This document shows, in pieces, positions 37,088 to 45,232 of a DNA stretch of 64,000 nt. The translations under genes and the position numbers were made by a program. How positions within the stretch are numbered: the first letter of the stretch is position 1; every line of letters starts with the position of its first letter. Source of the stretch: CAVSWT01 sp963746735 (GTDB taxonomy: Bacteria; Bacteroidota; Ignavibacteria; Ignavibacteriales; Ignavibacteriaceae); the NCBI GenBank assembly GCA_963746735.1, contig CAVVCO010000026.1, forward strand, positions 124,001 through 188,000, read 5' to 3'. A model generated the notes under the pieces. The model saw only the letters and a program-made list of their open reading frames with translations. It made no database searches and was not told the DNA's origin.

Positions 37088-38603
37088 AATCTGTTGTCAT
37101 CCACTTGTTTTTAAGTTTCCTTCTATATTGAAAACGTATAATTCCGAATGCGATAATAAGTAATATCGGAAGTAAGAAATTCAAATATTTTAAAAATGTT
37201 TTTGTGCCTTGCTCAAGGTTTGGATCAATCGGCCTGGAGCTAATACCTTTTGTTCTTAATTCAATTAAGCCGGTATCATCCGAAAGCCAGTCAATTGCAT
37301 TTGCCATCAAGTTAACATTGTCTGCCTGAAGCCTTTGAGCACTTTGCCCGCTTCCGTTAGTTGCAAAATCACCGTCGCCAAACACAACCATTTTAGAATA
37401 AGTATTGTTTGCTAGTTTTCCGTCTACAGCAACTGCAACCGGTAATGATGAAACCGGGAAATCACTTCGCTTCCATTCTTTTGTTACATTGAAATAAACC
37501 GGCGGTTTTTCCAACCCGGCTTTATCCGAAGTAACGGCAAGATTAACAACATGAATTGAAGAATCTTTGGAAGTAATTTTAATCGGGCTGACAAATGGGA
37601 ACATGACCGATTCAATTCCTTTGGTTATTGGATGATCTGCAAATTTTGTAATGATAGGAAGGTAAGGAAATTTAACCGGTGTATTCATTACAAACATTCC
37701 ATTTTGCTGACGTACCATCACGTTGCCTGCATTTGCATCAATTAAAAATTCATCTTCAACATCAATCCCTTTTTTATTAAGCCAGTTCTCAAATCCTGTG
37801 CTGACACTTGAACCAGACGCATTTTGTAAATTACCTTTTACACGATTGAGAGCTACTAAAATTCTTCCGCCGTTAGCAAGAAAATCATCGAGCTGTTTGA
37901 AGTATTGGGGTTTAACAGTATCTGCCGGGGCAATTACCACAAGTGTTTTGTAAGAGCTTGGTATTTGGGTTGTATCAGTTAACTTCACAGTTTCTACATC
38001 ATAAAGAATTGAAAGCTGCTGATTTAATTGCTGCAGATCTGAAAGCGGAGGTTCTCCGTTGCCCTGTAAGAAAGCAACTTTTGGTTTTTGCTTTACTACC
38101 AGCTTTTTAATGTTAGATGAAAGCGCAAATTCCATCGCAGAACCAGGCTGAATAAACGGGATAGTTTCTTTTTTACTTCCATATTGAAGCACTGCGCCAA
38201 GATAAGCTCTTTGCTGTTTCATCTGATCGCGTTCACGAACGTTAATCATAATCGGCTGAATACCGGCCTGCTGAGCTTCCATTTCTGTCTGCTGATCTTT
38301 ATTGGGATTTATAAATTGATAGACAATTTTTCCGCCTGAAGCATTGTCATATTCAATAAGCATATCCTTTAAATCTTTTTTAACCTTTGCCACGTCCGGA
38401 GGAAGGTCTTCAGAAAAATATGCGCTGACAGTTACAGGACCGTCTAAATCCTTTAATATACTTTTTGTTGCGTCGCTTAAAGTGTATTCGTGATCTTCAG
38501 TAAAATCAAGCCGTGTAAAAAAGCGATTAGCAAAAAAGTTAATAAGAATTATTATACCAAAAATTAGTAAGAGTGATGTTAGTACTTTTTGTTTTGTTAA
38601 CAT
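37080..38603 (-). CDS. gldG: GldG-like ABC transporter auxiliary protein
   Basis: 507-residue membrane protein of the GldG family (ABC-type uncharacterised transport system). A helix near the N-terminus (about 8-27) is followed by the family start FFTRLDFTEDHEYTLSDATKSILKDLDGPVTVSAYFSEDLPP. A large periplasmic domain then contains IQPIMINVRERDQ, VAFLQGNGEPPLSDLQQL and DFLANGGRILVALNRV, and a C-terminal helix (about 477-494) is followed by a basic tail. In Flavobacterium, GldA, GldF and GldG form an ABC transporter needed for gliding; in non-gliding relatives such genes have an unknown export role. It follows the gldF-like gene with 2 bases between. Confidence 0.85.
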   Translation of the reverse strand: MLTKQKVLTSLLLIFGIIILINFFANRFFTRLDFTEDHEYTLSDATKSILKDLDGPVTVSAYFSEDLPPDVAKVKKDLKDMLIEYDNASGGKIVYQFINPNKDQQTEMEAQQAGIQPIMINVRERDQMKQQRAYLGAVLQYGSKKETIPFIQPGSAMEFALSSNIKKLVVKQKPKVAFLQGNGEPPLSDLQQLNQQLSILYDVETVKLTDTTQIPSSYKTLVVIAPADTVKPQYFKQLDDFLANGGRILVALNRVKGNLQNASGSSVSTGFENWLNKKGIDVEDEFLIDANAGNVMVRQQNGMFVMNTPVKFPYLPIITKFADHPITKGIESVMFPFVSPIKITSKDSSIHVVNLAVTSDKAGLEKPPVYFNVTKEWKRSDFPVSSLPVAVAVDGKLANNTYSKMVVFGDGDFATNGSGQSAQRLQADNVNLMANAIDWLSDDTGLIELRTKGISSRPIDPNLEQGTKTFLKYLNFLLPILLIIAFGIIRFQYRRKLKNKWMTTDYV

Positions 38604-38605
38604 AT

Positions 38606-39331
38606 TTAATCAACAATATTTCTTTTTGATAACATAGTCTCAGCAAGTATTAATCCGAATACTGTTATGCTGAGGAAGTAAATTAAATCTTTTGAATCAA
38701 TAACGCCTCTGGAGATTGATTCGAAGTGAGTTTGTAAATTCAAGTAATCTAAAATTTCTCCGATTAGTCCGGTGAAATCTGCGGACAAAACGTTAAAAAT
38801 AATTAAGAAGAAAACTCCGATAAAAAGTGAAACTAGAAAAGCAACAATCTGGTTGCTGGTAATGCTGCTTGCAAATAATCCAATGCTTATATAAACCATG
38901 CTCATCAGCATTAATCCAAGATAACCGCAAATGACAGCGCCAGCATCTATGTTGCCGATCGAAGATACGGTTATGAAATAGGGAAGAGTAAGAAATAAAG
39001 CAATGCCAATTAAAATTAAGCACGCTAAAAATTTACCCATAACAACTTCCCAATCGGATACTGATTTTGTCAGCAGCAGTTCGATGGTTCCGGATTTATT
39101 TTCTTCGGCAATCATTCTCATTGTTAAAGCTGGAATGAAAAAGAATAAAGTCCAGTAAGCAACAGAAAAGAAAGGCTGCAAAGTTGCCTGCCCGATAAAG
39201 AAAATATCAGAACCGGAAATCCAGGTGAAAAATCCGCTTATACCTAAAAACACTACTATTAAAATGTAAGCGGTTAATGAATCGAAAAATTGTCTTAATT
39301 CTTTAAGTGCTATTACCCAGGTTTTTCTCAT
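38606..39331 (-). CDS. gldF: GldF-like ABC transporter permease
   Basis: ABC-2 type permease with about six membrane helices. I start it at the ATG at 39331 (MRKTWVIALKELRQFFDSLTAYI), about 242 residues; an upstream ATG at 39361 would add MSFNKHKNNT, which is not usual for the family. Landmarks are YILIVVFLGISGFFTW, PALTMRMIAEENKSGTIELLLTKSVSDWEVVMGKFLA and SITSNQIVAFLVSLFIGVFF. It forms the channel with the GldA-like ATPase at 39430-40359 and the GldG-like protein. A dispersed repeat lies between it and gldA. Confidence 0.87.
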   Translation of the reverse strand: MRKTWVIALKELRQFFDSLTAYILIVVFLGISGFFTWISGSDIFFIGQATLQPFFSVAYWTLFFFIPALTMRMIAEENKSGTIELLLTKSVSDWEVVMGKFLACLILIGIALFLTLPYFITVSSIGNIDAGAVICGYLGLMLMSMVYISIGLFASSITSNQIVAFLVSLFIGVFFLIIFNVLSADFTGLIGEILDYLNLQTHFESISRGVIDSKDLIYFLSITVFGLILAETMLSKRNIVD

Positions 39332-39359
39332 TGTATTATTTTTATGTTTATTAAAACTC

Positions 39360-39427
39360 ATGCTGAATTTATTTCAGCATCTTCCGTGTTACTATTAAAG
39401 ATCCCGAAACAAGTTCGGGATGACAAA
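39360..39427. repeat. dispersed palindromic element between gldF and gldA
   Basis: Two hairpins side by side: TGCTGAA-TTTA-TTTCAGCA at 39361-39378 and ATCCCGAA-ACAAG-TTCGGGAT at 39401-39421, the second followed by GACA. This composition (TTTCAGCATCT..., GGGATGACA) resembles repeats scattered through many genomes of this phylum (from memory). It sits inside an apparent operon and adds about 70 bases between the two genes. Confidence 0.65.
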
Positions 39428-39429
39428 TT

Positions 39430-40359
39430 TTAAGTAGTCAATTCTCTAAATATATCTTCAAGTTTGGTTTCAATTGGTGTCATTTCTGTTAATATCCAAT
39501 TCTTTTGTACACACAATTGAAAGATTTCTCTTTTGGAAGACAATCCATTTTTACTTTGAACCAAAAAAGTGCTTTGCATATCGGCAATCGGATCAACCAT
39601 TGAAACTGACTGGATAGATTTTAAGCCGTCAAATAATAAATCCTTGTTTGTTTCATCTTCAATTTTTATTCGAAGTATTTCTTCGCCTTGCGCCTGCTTT
39701 CTTAGTGTTTCAGCAGTGCCATCCGCAACAATTTTTCCATTATTAATAATTAAAATTCTATCACAGATGGCTTCCACTTCGGGTAGTATGTGAGTACTTA
39801 ATATTACAGTTTTTTGTCTTCCGATTTCTCGGATTAATTTTCTGATTTCAATAATTTGGTTTGGATCGAGTCCGGTTGTAGGTTCATCGAAAATCAATAT
39901 TTCAGGATCATGAATCATTGCTTGAGCAAGCCCGACACGCTGCCTGTAGCCTTTGGAAAGCTCACCAATTTTTTTATGCTTCTCAACATTTAATCCGCAA
40001 ACATGAACCATTTCTCCAATTCTGCTTTCAATATTTTCTTTTGGCACTCCCTGCAAGTTTGCAGTGAATGAAAGATATTCAAGAACCGGCATATCAAGAT
40101 AAAGGGGATTATTTTCCGGCAAATATCCAATCTTTGATTTTATTTCATCTTGATGATCATGGATAGAATATTCGCCAACTTTTACATCACCTTCAGTTGG
40201 AGCCATAAAGCAGGTAAGTATTTTCATTGTTGTTGTTTTGCCTGCACCATTAGGACCGAGAAAGCCTAATATCTCTCCGGTTTTTACTTGAAATGAAATG
40301 GTGTCAATTGCTTTTTGCGGGCCGTACTGTTTTGTAAGATTCTCAACAGAGATGTTCAT
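39430..40359 (-). CDS. gldA: GldA-like ABC transporter ATP-binding protein
   Basis: ATPase of the GldAFG-type exporter, about 309 residues from the ATG at 40359 (MNISVENLTKQYGPQKAIDTI). An ATG further upstream at 40425 would add a basic stretch that the family lacks. Walker A is GPNGAGKTT; Q-loop IGYLPENNPLYLDMPVLEYL; signature LSKGYRQRVGLAQ; Walker B ILIFDEPTTGLDPNQ; H-loop STHILPEV. The PENNPLY segment and the C-terminal part ending in TPIETKLEDIFRELT are typical of GldA. It is the first gene of the cluster. Confidence 0.9.
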   Translation of the reverse strand: MNISVENLTKQYGPQKAIDTISFQVKTGEILGFLGPNGAGKTTTMKILTCFMAPTEGDVKVGEYSIHDHQDEIKSKIGYLPENNPLYLDMPVLEYLSFTANLQGVPKENIESRIGEMVHVCGLNVEKHKKIGELSKGYRQRVGLAQAMIHDPEILIFDEPTTGLDPNQIIEIRKLIREIGRQKTVILSTHILPEVEAICDRILIINNGKIVADGTAETLRKQAQGEEILRIKIEDETNKDLLFDGLKSIQSVSMVDPIADMQSTFLVQSKNGLSSKREIFQLCVQKNWILTEMTPIETKLEDIFRELTT

Positions 40360-40470
40360 AAAATTAAAAATCCCAAAATGTATTGAAGAATTTTTTTTAA
40401 GTTTATTAAATGATTTTGACGACACGAAATTAAGAAAGTTCCGTAAGCAATAAAAAAATTTAAAGTTATC

Positions 40471-40496
40471 TTTTCATTAAAAAAAATTAATGAAAG
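40471..40496 (-). terminator. hairpin after the zincin-like gene, probable terminator
   Basis: TTTCATTAA, six A on the plus strand, TTAATGAAA: a 9-bp stem about 130 bases after the stop at 40625. In the gene's direction it is followed by GATAACTTTAAATTTTTTT. A plausible but AT-rich terminator. Confidence 0.45.
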
Positions 40497-40624
40497 CTGT
40501 GAAGGTTTTTAAATAAATTTTATGATCCTTTACAAAGTTATATGTAATTAATATATGAAGAGGATAATAAACAAATTACATCTATTATCCCCCAAAATTT
40601 ATTTATTAAACAATTAAAAAAAAA

Positions 40625-41389
40625 TCATCTTGATACATGTCTAACAATTTTTCGAACTGCCGAAGATGAAGTTCCTTTTAATTTCCCGGTTTCTCTGGTT
40701 TCACTTCTATGCCCTCGCCGATCTTCTTTTGCAAAACTTTTTTTCTTTTCTTTAGAGCCAAACACTTGGTTCCATTTTCCATTTTTAAAAGTAATTTGGT
40801 AACCACCAGTAAGAATTTCAAAAGGTTTTTTTACCTTATGCATATGATCGAATTTAACCGAACCAGCTTTTCTAAATATTTCAAAGTATGCCGGATAAAC
40901 AAAATCACTCATTGGAATTTTATTTACTTTAAAACTTAATGCTTCAACCGGATCTGCACTTTCATAAGCGTACATTGTTTTAGCATCTGGTCCGGTTGTC
41001 ATCATATTAATTGCGGGGTCAACCAGCATTTCAACAAGTTCATGAGAAGCAGACACACTTACTAAATCATTATTATCAAGTGTGGTTTTAACAAATATTT
41101 TTGACAATGGAAATCCATCTGGTGTGAGATCATGATAAGCTAATGCACCTGGCTGGTCTGCATTATCTAAAAAAACCATTGCCCACATTCCTTTTTTGAA
41201 GCCGGTTGTTTTCACTAAGGTAGCAGGAGTTCCCCAAACTGGTGCGATATACTTATCAATATAAGTTTGCATTGCAGAAATTAATTTATCCAGATTAACA
41301 CCAAGCGGAACCGTGGCTTGATTAAAGCATGCAATTTTTGGAATTACTCCCTGGTTAAATGTCCCGAAGGTTGGCTGTCTTCTACTCAT
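40625..41389 (-). CDS. zincin-like protein of unknown function
   Basis: 254 residues, no signal peptide. The middle holds SVSASHELVEMLVDPAINMM, an HExxx motif followed by a DP that recurs in a family of poorly described metalloprotease-like proteins. A further Glu in the AYESADPVEALSF segment could be a third ligand. Other notable parts are FNQATVPLGVNLDKLISAMQTYI and YPAYFEIFRKAGSVKFDHM. The C-terminal 45 residues are very basic (KEKKKSFAKEDRRGHRSETRETGKLKGTSSSAVRKIVRHVSR) and may bind nucleic acid or be disordered. It stands alone between hairpins. The metalloprotease reading is an inference from one motif. Confidence 0.6.
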   Translation of the reverse strand: MSRRQPTFGTFNQGVIPKIACFNQATVPLGVNLDKLISAMQTYIDKYIAPVWGTPATLVKTTGFKKGMWAMVFLDNADQPGALAYHDLTPDGFPLSKIFVKTTLDNNDLVSVSASHELVEMLVDPAINMMTTGPDAKTMYAYESADPVEALSFKVNKIPMSDFVYPAYFEIFRKAGSVKFDHMHKVKKPFEILTGGYQITFKNGKWNQVFGSKEKKKSFAKEDRRGHRSETRETGKLKGTSSSAVRKIVRHVSR

Positions 41390-41641
41390 ACGTCCTCCGA
41401 TGAAATAAGTTATCTTAATATGTTAAATATAAACGAACCTAAAAATTTTTTTTCAAGTTTAATTCATAAAGGATAAGGAGGCACAAAGAAAAAATGAATT
41501 TTAAAAACAGATTTCAAAAAACATTAAAACTATTTGTATATACTAATTAAAAGAATAAAATGAAGCCGGAAAAAGATGGGAATTAAATTACTTTGCAGAA
41601 AATGAATTGTCAATGGATGTAAAATTCAAGAAATTATCAAA

Positions 41642-41670
41642 GTGAGGCTCACCTTAGAGGTGAACCTCAC
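41642..41670 (-). terminator. strong hairpin after the PfpI gene
   Basis: GTGAGGCTCACC-TTAGA-GGTGAACCTCAC: an 11-12 bp stem with one mismatch, 28 bases after the stop at 41698. In the gene's direction it is followed by TTTGATAATTTCTT, a weak U tract. Confidence 0.65.
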
Positions 41671-41697
41671 TTGTATGCAAGTGTATATTTAAAGTTA

Positions 41698-42273
41698 TTA
41701 TAAAGTTATTTTCGTTCCTAAAACTTTTAAAAAGGCACCAATAAATTTTGGATGAGCAGGCCATGCTGGTGAAGTAACTAAATTGCCGTCAACAACTACA
41801 TCGTCAACGCTTACATTTTGGTAGTCTCCTCCGGCAACAGTAACTTCCGGTCCGACTGCTGGATAAGCTGTTAGTTTTCTTCCTTTTAAAACTCCGGCTG
41901 CGGATAAAATTTGCGGACCGTGACAAATAGCTGCAACAGGTTTATTTTTATCAAAGAAATGTTTAACAATCTCTAATAATTTTTTATTAAGACGTAAATA
42001 TTCAGGTGCTCTTCCGCCTGCAATTACAAGAGCGTCATAATTTTCAGGCTTTACATCTGCGAAAGAATAGTTGAGCTGAAAATTATGTCCTGGTTTTTCA
42101 GAATAAGTTTGATCGCCTTCAAAATCATGAATGGCGGTTTTTACTGTATCGCCTTTCTTTTTGTCCGGACAAACAGCATGTACATTATGCCCAACCATAA
42201 CTAACATTTGGAAAGGGACCATAGTTTCATAATCTTCGGCAAAGTCGCCGGTAAGAAATAAAATATTTTTCAT
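41698..42273 (-). CDS. DJ-1/PfpI family protein
   Basis: 191-residue class I glutamine amidotransferase-like protein of the DJ-1/PfpI superfamily. The nucleophile Cys lies in the elbow AAICHGPQILSAAGVLKG; the Glu of the family is near the N-terminus (GDFAEDYETMVPF). Further landmarks are YDALVIAGGRAPEYLRL and TSPAWPAHPKFIGAFLKVLG. Proteins of this group act as proteases, glyoxalases/deglycases or stress proteins, and the sequence alone does not decide. The start ATG at 42273 is preceded by GAGGGAG, a good ribosome-binding site. Confidence 0.9.
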   Translation of the reverse strand: MKNILFLTGDFAEDYETMVPFQMLVMVGHNVHAVCPDKKKGDTVKTAIHDFEGDQTYSEKPGHNFQLNYSFADVKPENYDALVIAGGRAPEYLRLNKKLLEIVKHFFDKNKPVAAICHGPQILSAAGVLKGRKLTAYPAVGPEVTVAGGDYQNVSVDDVVVDGNLVTSPAWPAHPKFIGAFLKVLGTKITL

Positions 42274-42470
42274 GATAGCTCCCTCAGAATGGTTAAATAA
42301 TTATTTGAAAAGTGTGAACTAAATTTTTTTATTTAATTTGAATGTCTGTCTGAAAACATAGAAAAGTAAATTTTAAAACTCAAGAATTAGAAATCCGACA
42401 ATTTAGTTTTGTGATTTGGAATATTAAGTTTACTTAACAAATGTTCAAGTTTGTAATAAAATATCTGCAA

Positions 42471-42500
42471 AAAAAGCTCATCACCTATGATGAGCTTTTA
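42471..42500 (-). terminator. intrinsic terminator of the Yip1-family gene
   Basis: On the minus strand AAAAGCTCATCA, a short loop, TGATGAGCTTTTTTT: a 10-12 bp stem followed by a T run, 36 bases after the stop at 42536. It is the clearest intrinsic terminator in the window. Confidence 0.85.
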
Positions 42501-42535
42501 AGAAAATTATGTATTAAAAGAATTAAAATTTTATG

Positions 42536-43336
42536 TTAAAAATTCTTCAAAAAAGGAATTGATCCTTGCAGGCTGAATACCAGTAATTTCCAGACAAACC
42601 AAAGTCCAAAAACCATAATAAAATATTTCATTGTTGAAGTTGCTTTAAACATTTTTGCCAATCCTATGCTTAACACAGCAAAGAACCAAATTGAAAGTAC
42701 ATCAATAAAAGAAAGAAGCCAGCCGCCTATTGAGGATTTCTCCATTCCCAGTAATGAAGTAACGCTTACATCCTGTAATAATTTTCCCATAATCATCCCA
42801 GCTACAGTTGCAAGAATAACATGAATCATCAAAATATATTGGCTTAATCCGTAAGCTGCAAGTACGGATGAATATGTCCCTTCTCCTTTCAAACCAAATT
42901 TCACTAGCATATAGAGTACAAATGAAATGATAAAAAATACAATAGGTATAAATATTAATGTTGAAACAGAACTAATAATTCGCATCATCGGGCCGGACAT
43001 AAATTGCATCTGCTTATCAGCTTGTTCTTGAGTTATTTTACCTTCAGTAACAGCTTTCTGTACAGCTTCACCTTGTTTTTGAGCAAATTGATATTTTATT
43101 TCTGAATTGCTAAATAAAATAAATTGAGATGCTATAGATAATACAATTAACAAAACCAATGGTAAAAGCCAATCTATTGTCTTTGTAGGAAATTTAGAAG
43201 TTTTTTCAAACGTTACACCAGGTTCGGAAATTACTCCGACAAGTTTATCCGTATGGCTTAACTCAGCTTCAACCGGTTCTTCCGGTTCGTCTGATGCATT
43301 ATTTGAATTTTGATCAGTAGTATCAAAGTTATCCAT
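42536..43336 (-). CDS. Yip1 domain membrane protein
   Basis: 266 residues. A polar, acidic N-terminus (DTTDQNSNNASDEPEEPVEAELSHTDKLVGVISEPGVTFEKTSKFPTKTIDWLLPLVL) leads into five membrane helices. The GVISEPGVTFEK segment before the first helix and the helix pattern are those of the bacterial Yip1/YIP1 family, whose role is unknown. A loop after the first helix (KYQFAQKQGEAVQKAVTEGKITQEQADKQMQFM) carries a SHOCT-like charged stretch. The start ATG at 43336 has GGGAG in front. It ends with a clear terminator and stands alone. Confidence 0.78.
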   Translation of the reverse strand: MDNFDTTDQNSNNASDEPEEPVEAELSHTDKLVGVISEPGVTFEKTSKFPTKTIDWLLPLVLLIVLSIASQFILFSNSEIKYQFAQKQGEAVQKAVTEGKITQEQADKQMQFMSGPMMRIISSVSTLIFIPIVFFIISFVLYMLVKFGLKGEGTYSSVLAAYGLSQYILMIHVILATVAGMIMGKLLQDVSVTSLLGMEKSSIGGWLLSFIDVLSIWFFAVLSIGLAKMFKATSTMKYFIMVFGLWFVWKLLVFSLQGSIPFLKNF

Positions 43337-43494
43337 TATAACTCCCTTCTTAAATTAAATGAAATGTGCTTCACAAAAACTAATTCTACTTTTATAAAAA
43401 GGCAACAAAAAAAGTAAATTTTGATTAAAAACAATTTGAGCAAAGAGTTTGAAGGTTTCTTAAATTAGCTGCAAGTGTTATTCATATTTTTTTA

Positions 43495-43525
43495 CAAACC
43501 CAATTTCTTTGAGAAATTGGGTTTG
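43495..43525 (+). promoter_or_regulatory. perfect 14-bp hairpin in the tnaA leader
   Basis: CAAACCCAATTTCT, loop TTG, AGAAATTGGGTTTG: a perfect 14-bp stem, 51 bases upstream of the tnaA ATG at 43577 and 158 bases from the divergent Yip1 start. No U tract follows on either strand, so it is not a standard terminator. A regulatory RNA structure or an operator are both possible; catabolic tryptophanase genes elsewhere are controlled in their leader. The function here is inferred only from position. Confidence 0.5.
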
Positions 43526-43576
43526 TAATTACCACATATCAAAATTAGATTGAATATTAAAAATCGGGAATTTAAA

Positions 43577-44950
43577 ATGAAAACTATTATTGAACCATTC
43601 AAAATAAAATCGGTTGAACCGATTCGTTTCACTAGTAAAGAAGAAAGGGAAAAAATATTAACTAAAGCAGGGTACAACCCATTTCTAATTCACGCTGATG
43701 ATGTTTTGATTGATTTGCTTACAGACAGCGGAACTTCAGCAATGAGTGCAAAACAATGGGCGGGAATAATGGAGGGTGATGAATCCTACGCAGGTTCAAA
43801 AAGCTTTTACCGCTTTGAAGAAGAAGTGCAAAAGATTACCGGGATGAAATATATAATTCCAACGCACCAGGGAAGAGCTGCAGAAAAAATAATATTTTTT
43901 ATTGTAGGAGGGAAAGGGAAATATTTCCCAAACAATACACACTTTGATACCACTCGCGCAAACATTGAATTTACAGGTGCAGAAGCTAATGATCTTCTAA
44001 ATGAAACGGGCAAGCATCCTGAAATTAGAGCAGACTTTAAAGGCAACATGGATGTTGAAAAGCTGGAAGCGTTTATTAAAGAAAAAGGCAGAGAGAATAT
44101 CCCGTTAGTAATGATTACCGTTACAAATAATTCGGGCGGAGGACAACCGGTTTCAATGCAGAATATTCGTGAGACAAAAGAAGTTTGTAAAAAATATGGA
44201 ATACCATTTTTCCTCGATGCCTGCCGTTTTGCAGAAAATGCATACTTTATTAAGAAAAGAGAAAAAGGCTATGAAAATAAATCAATTCTGGAAATTGCAC
44301 AGGAAATGTTTTCCTATGCAGACGGAGCAACCATGAGCGCAAAGAAAGATGGACTTGCAAATATTGGCGGGTTCCTTGCTTTAAATGATGAGGAACTTGC
44401 GTTGCAATGCCGTAATTTATTAATTGTTACAGAAGGATTTCCAACTTACGGCGGTTTAGCCGGAAGAGATTTAGAAGCAGTTGCTCAAGGCTTGGAAGAA
44501 GTATTAGATGAACATTATCTTGAATACAGAATAAGAAGCGTTGAATATCTTGGTGAAAAACTTGTTGCTGCTGGAGTGCCGATTATAGAACCGCCTGGAG
44601 GGCATGCAATTTATATAGATGCAAAAAGATTTCTTCCTAATATTCCCCAGGAACAATTTCCCGGGCAATCAATTGTCTGTGAGCTTTATATTGAAGGCGG
44701 TATAAGAGGAGTTGAAATTGGAAGTGTAATGTTTGGTAAATATGATTCAAATGGAAAATTAATTCCCCCACCAATGGAACTTGTTCGATTAGCAATTCCG
44801 AGAAGAGTTTATACTCAGAGTCATATTGATTATGTTTCAGAAATTATACTTGACGTTTTTAACAATCGGAAAAAATTGAAAGGATATGAATTAACATATC
44901 AAGCACCAATGCTTAGGCATTTTACAGCGAGGTTTAAACCGATCGAATAA
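43577..44950 (+). CDS. tnaA: tryptophanase (beta-eliminating lyase)
   Basis: PLP enzyme splitting tryptophan to indole, pyruvate and ammonia; the close relative is tyrosine phenol-lyase (TPL). About 457 residues from the ATG at 43577 (MKTIIEPFKIKSVEP); an ATG at 43550 would add nine residues. PLP lysine in TMSAKKDG (about 256-257); other landmarks are IDLLTDSGTSAMS, IPTHQGRAAE and EGFPTYGGLAGRDLE. Overall it looks mixed, but the residues that separate the enzymes favour tryptophanase: Asp in HFDTT (Thr in TPL), Ile in GVEIGSVMFG (Arg in TPL) and His in LRHFTARF (Phe in TPL). No leader peptide tnaC or permease gene is evident next to it. Confidence 0.88.
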   Translation: MKTIIEPFKIKSVEPIRFTSKEEREKILTKAGYNPFLIHADDVLIDLLTDSGTSAMSAKQWAGIMEGDESYAGSKSFYRFEEEVQKITGMKYIIPTHQGRAAEKIIFFIVGGKGKYFPNNTHFDTTRANIEFTGAEANDLLNETGKHPEIRADFKGNMDVEKLEAFIKEKGRENIPLVMITVTNNSGGGQPVSMQNIRETKEVCKKYGIPFFLDACRFAENAYFIKKREKGYENKSILEIAQEMFSYADGATMSAKKDGLANIGGFLALNDEELALQCRNLLIVTEGFPTYGGLAGRDLEAVAQGLEEVLDEHYLEYRIRSVEYLGEKLVAAGVPIIEPPGGHAIYIDAKRFLPNIPQEQFPGQSIVCELYIEGGIRGVEIGSVMFGKYDSNGKLIPPPMELVRLAIPRRVYTQSHIDYVSEIILDVFNNRKKLKGYELTYQAPMLRHFTARFKPIE

Positions 44951-44989
44951 AATATGTTGTTAAAATAACTTGGAGTTGAAAAATATGAT

Positions 44990-45162
44990 TTTATCCATTC
45001 TGGGTTAAAGATAATCTGCTATTGTAATTTGGCTATAATAATATCAGCCATTCGGGCTTAATAAATAATGACAGATTCTCAACAAATAAACGCCATAGGT
45101 GTGGAATTATTATAAAATAAGGATACAAGAATATTTAAAAATCCCGAAGGGATGACATAAAT
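44990..45162 (+). repeat. composite dispersed repeat, copy 1
   Basis: A segment of about 170 bases related along its whole length to 54419-54593. Shared blocks in order: a CC(A/C)TTC.GGGTT hairpin, CTATAATAAT(A/T)TCAGCC(A/C)TTCGGGCTT, then AACGC(C/T).(T/A)AGGTGTG(G/A)AATTATTATAAAATAA, then AATCCCGAAG(G/A)GATGACATAAA. The second and third blocks are partly reverse complements, so the core can fold back over about 85 bases. It lies 70 bases upstream of the DUF4905-like gene. Confidence 0.75.
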
Positions 45163-45232
45163 ATATTTTTAACATATAGTTTTCTTATTCAAATATGACC
45201 ATTATATAATTGGTCATTAATTATATTATTCA

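Noticed and set aside
43577..44950. Annotation as tyrosine phenol-lyase
   Set aside because: General similarity is high, but the three substrate-determining positions carry the tryptophanase residues.
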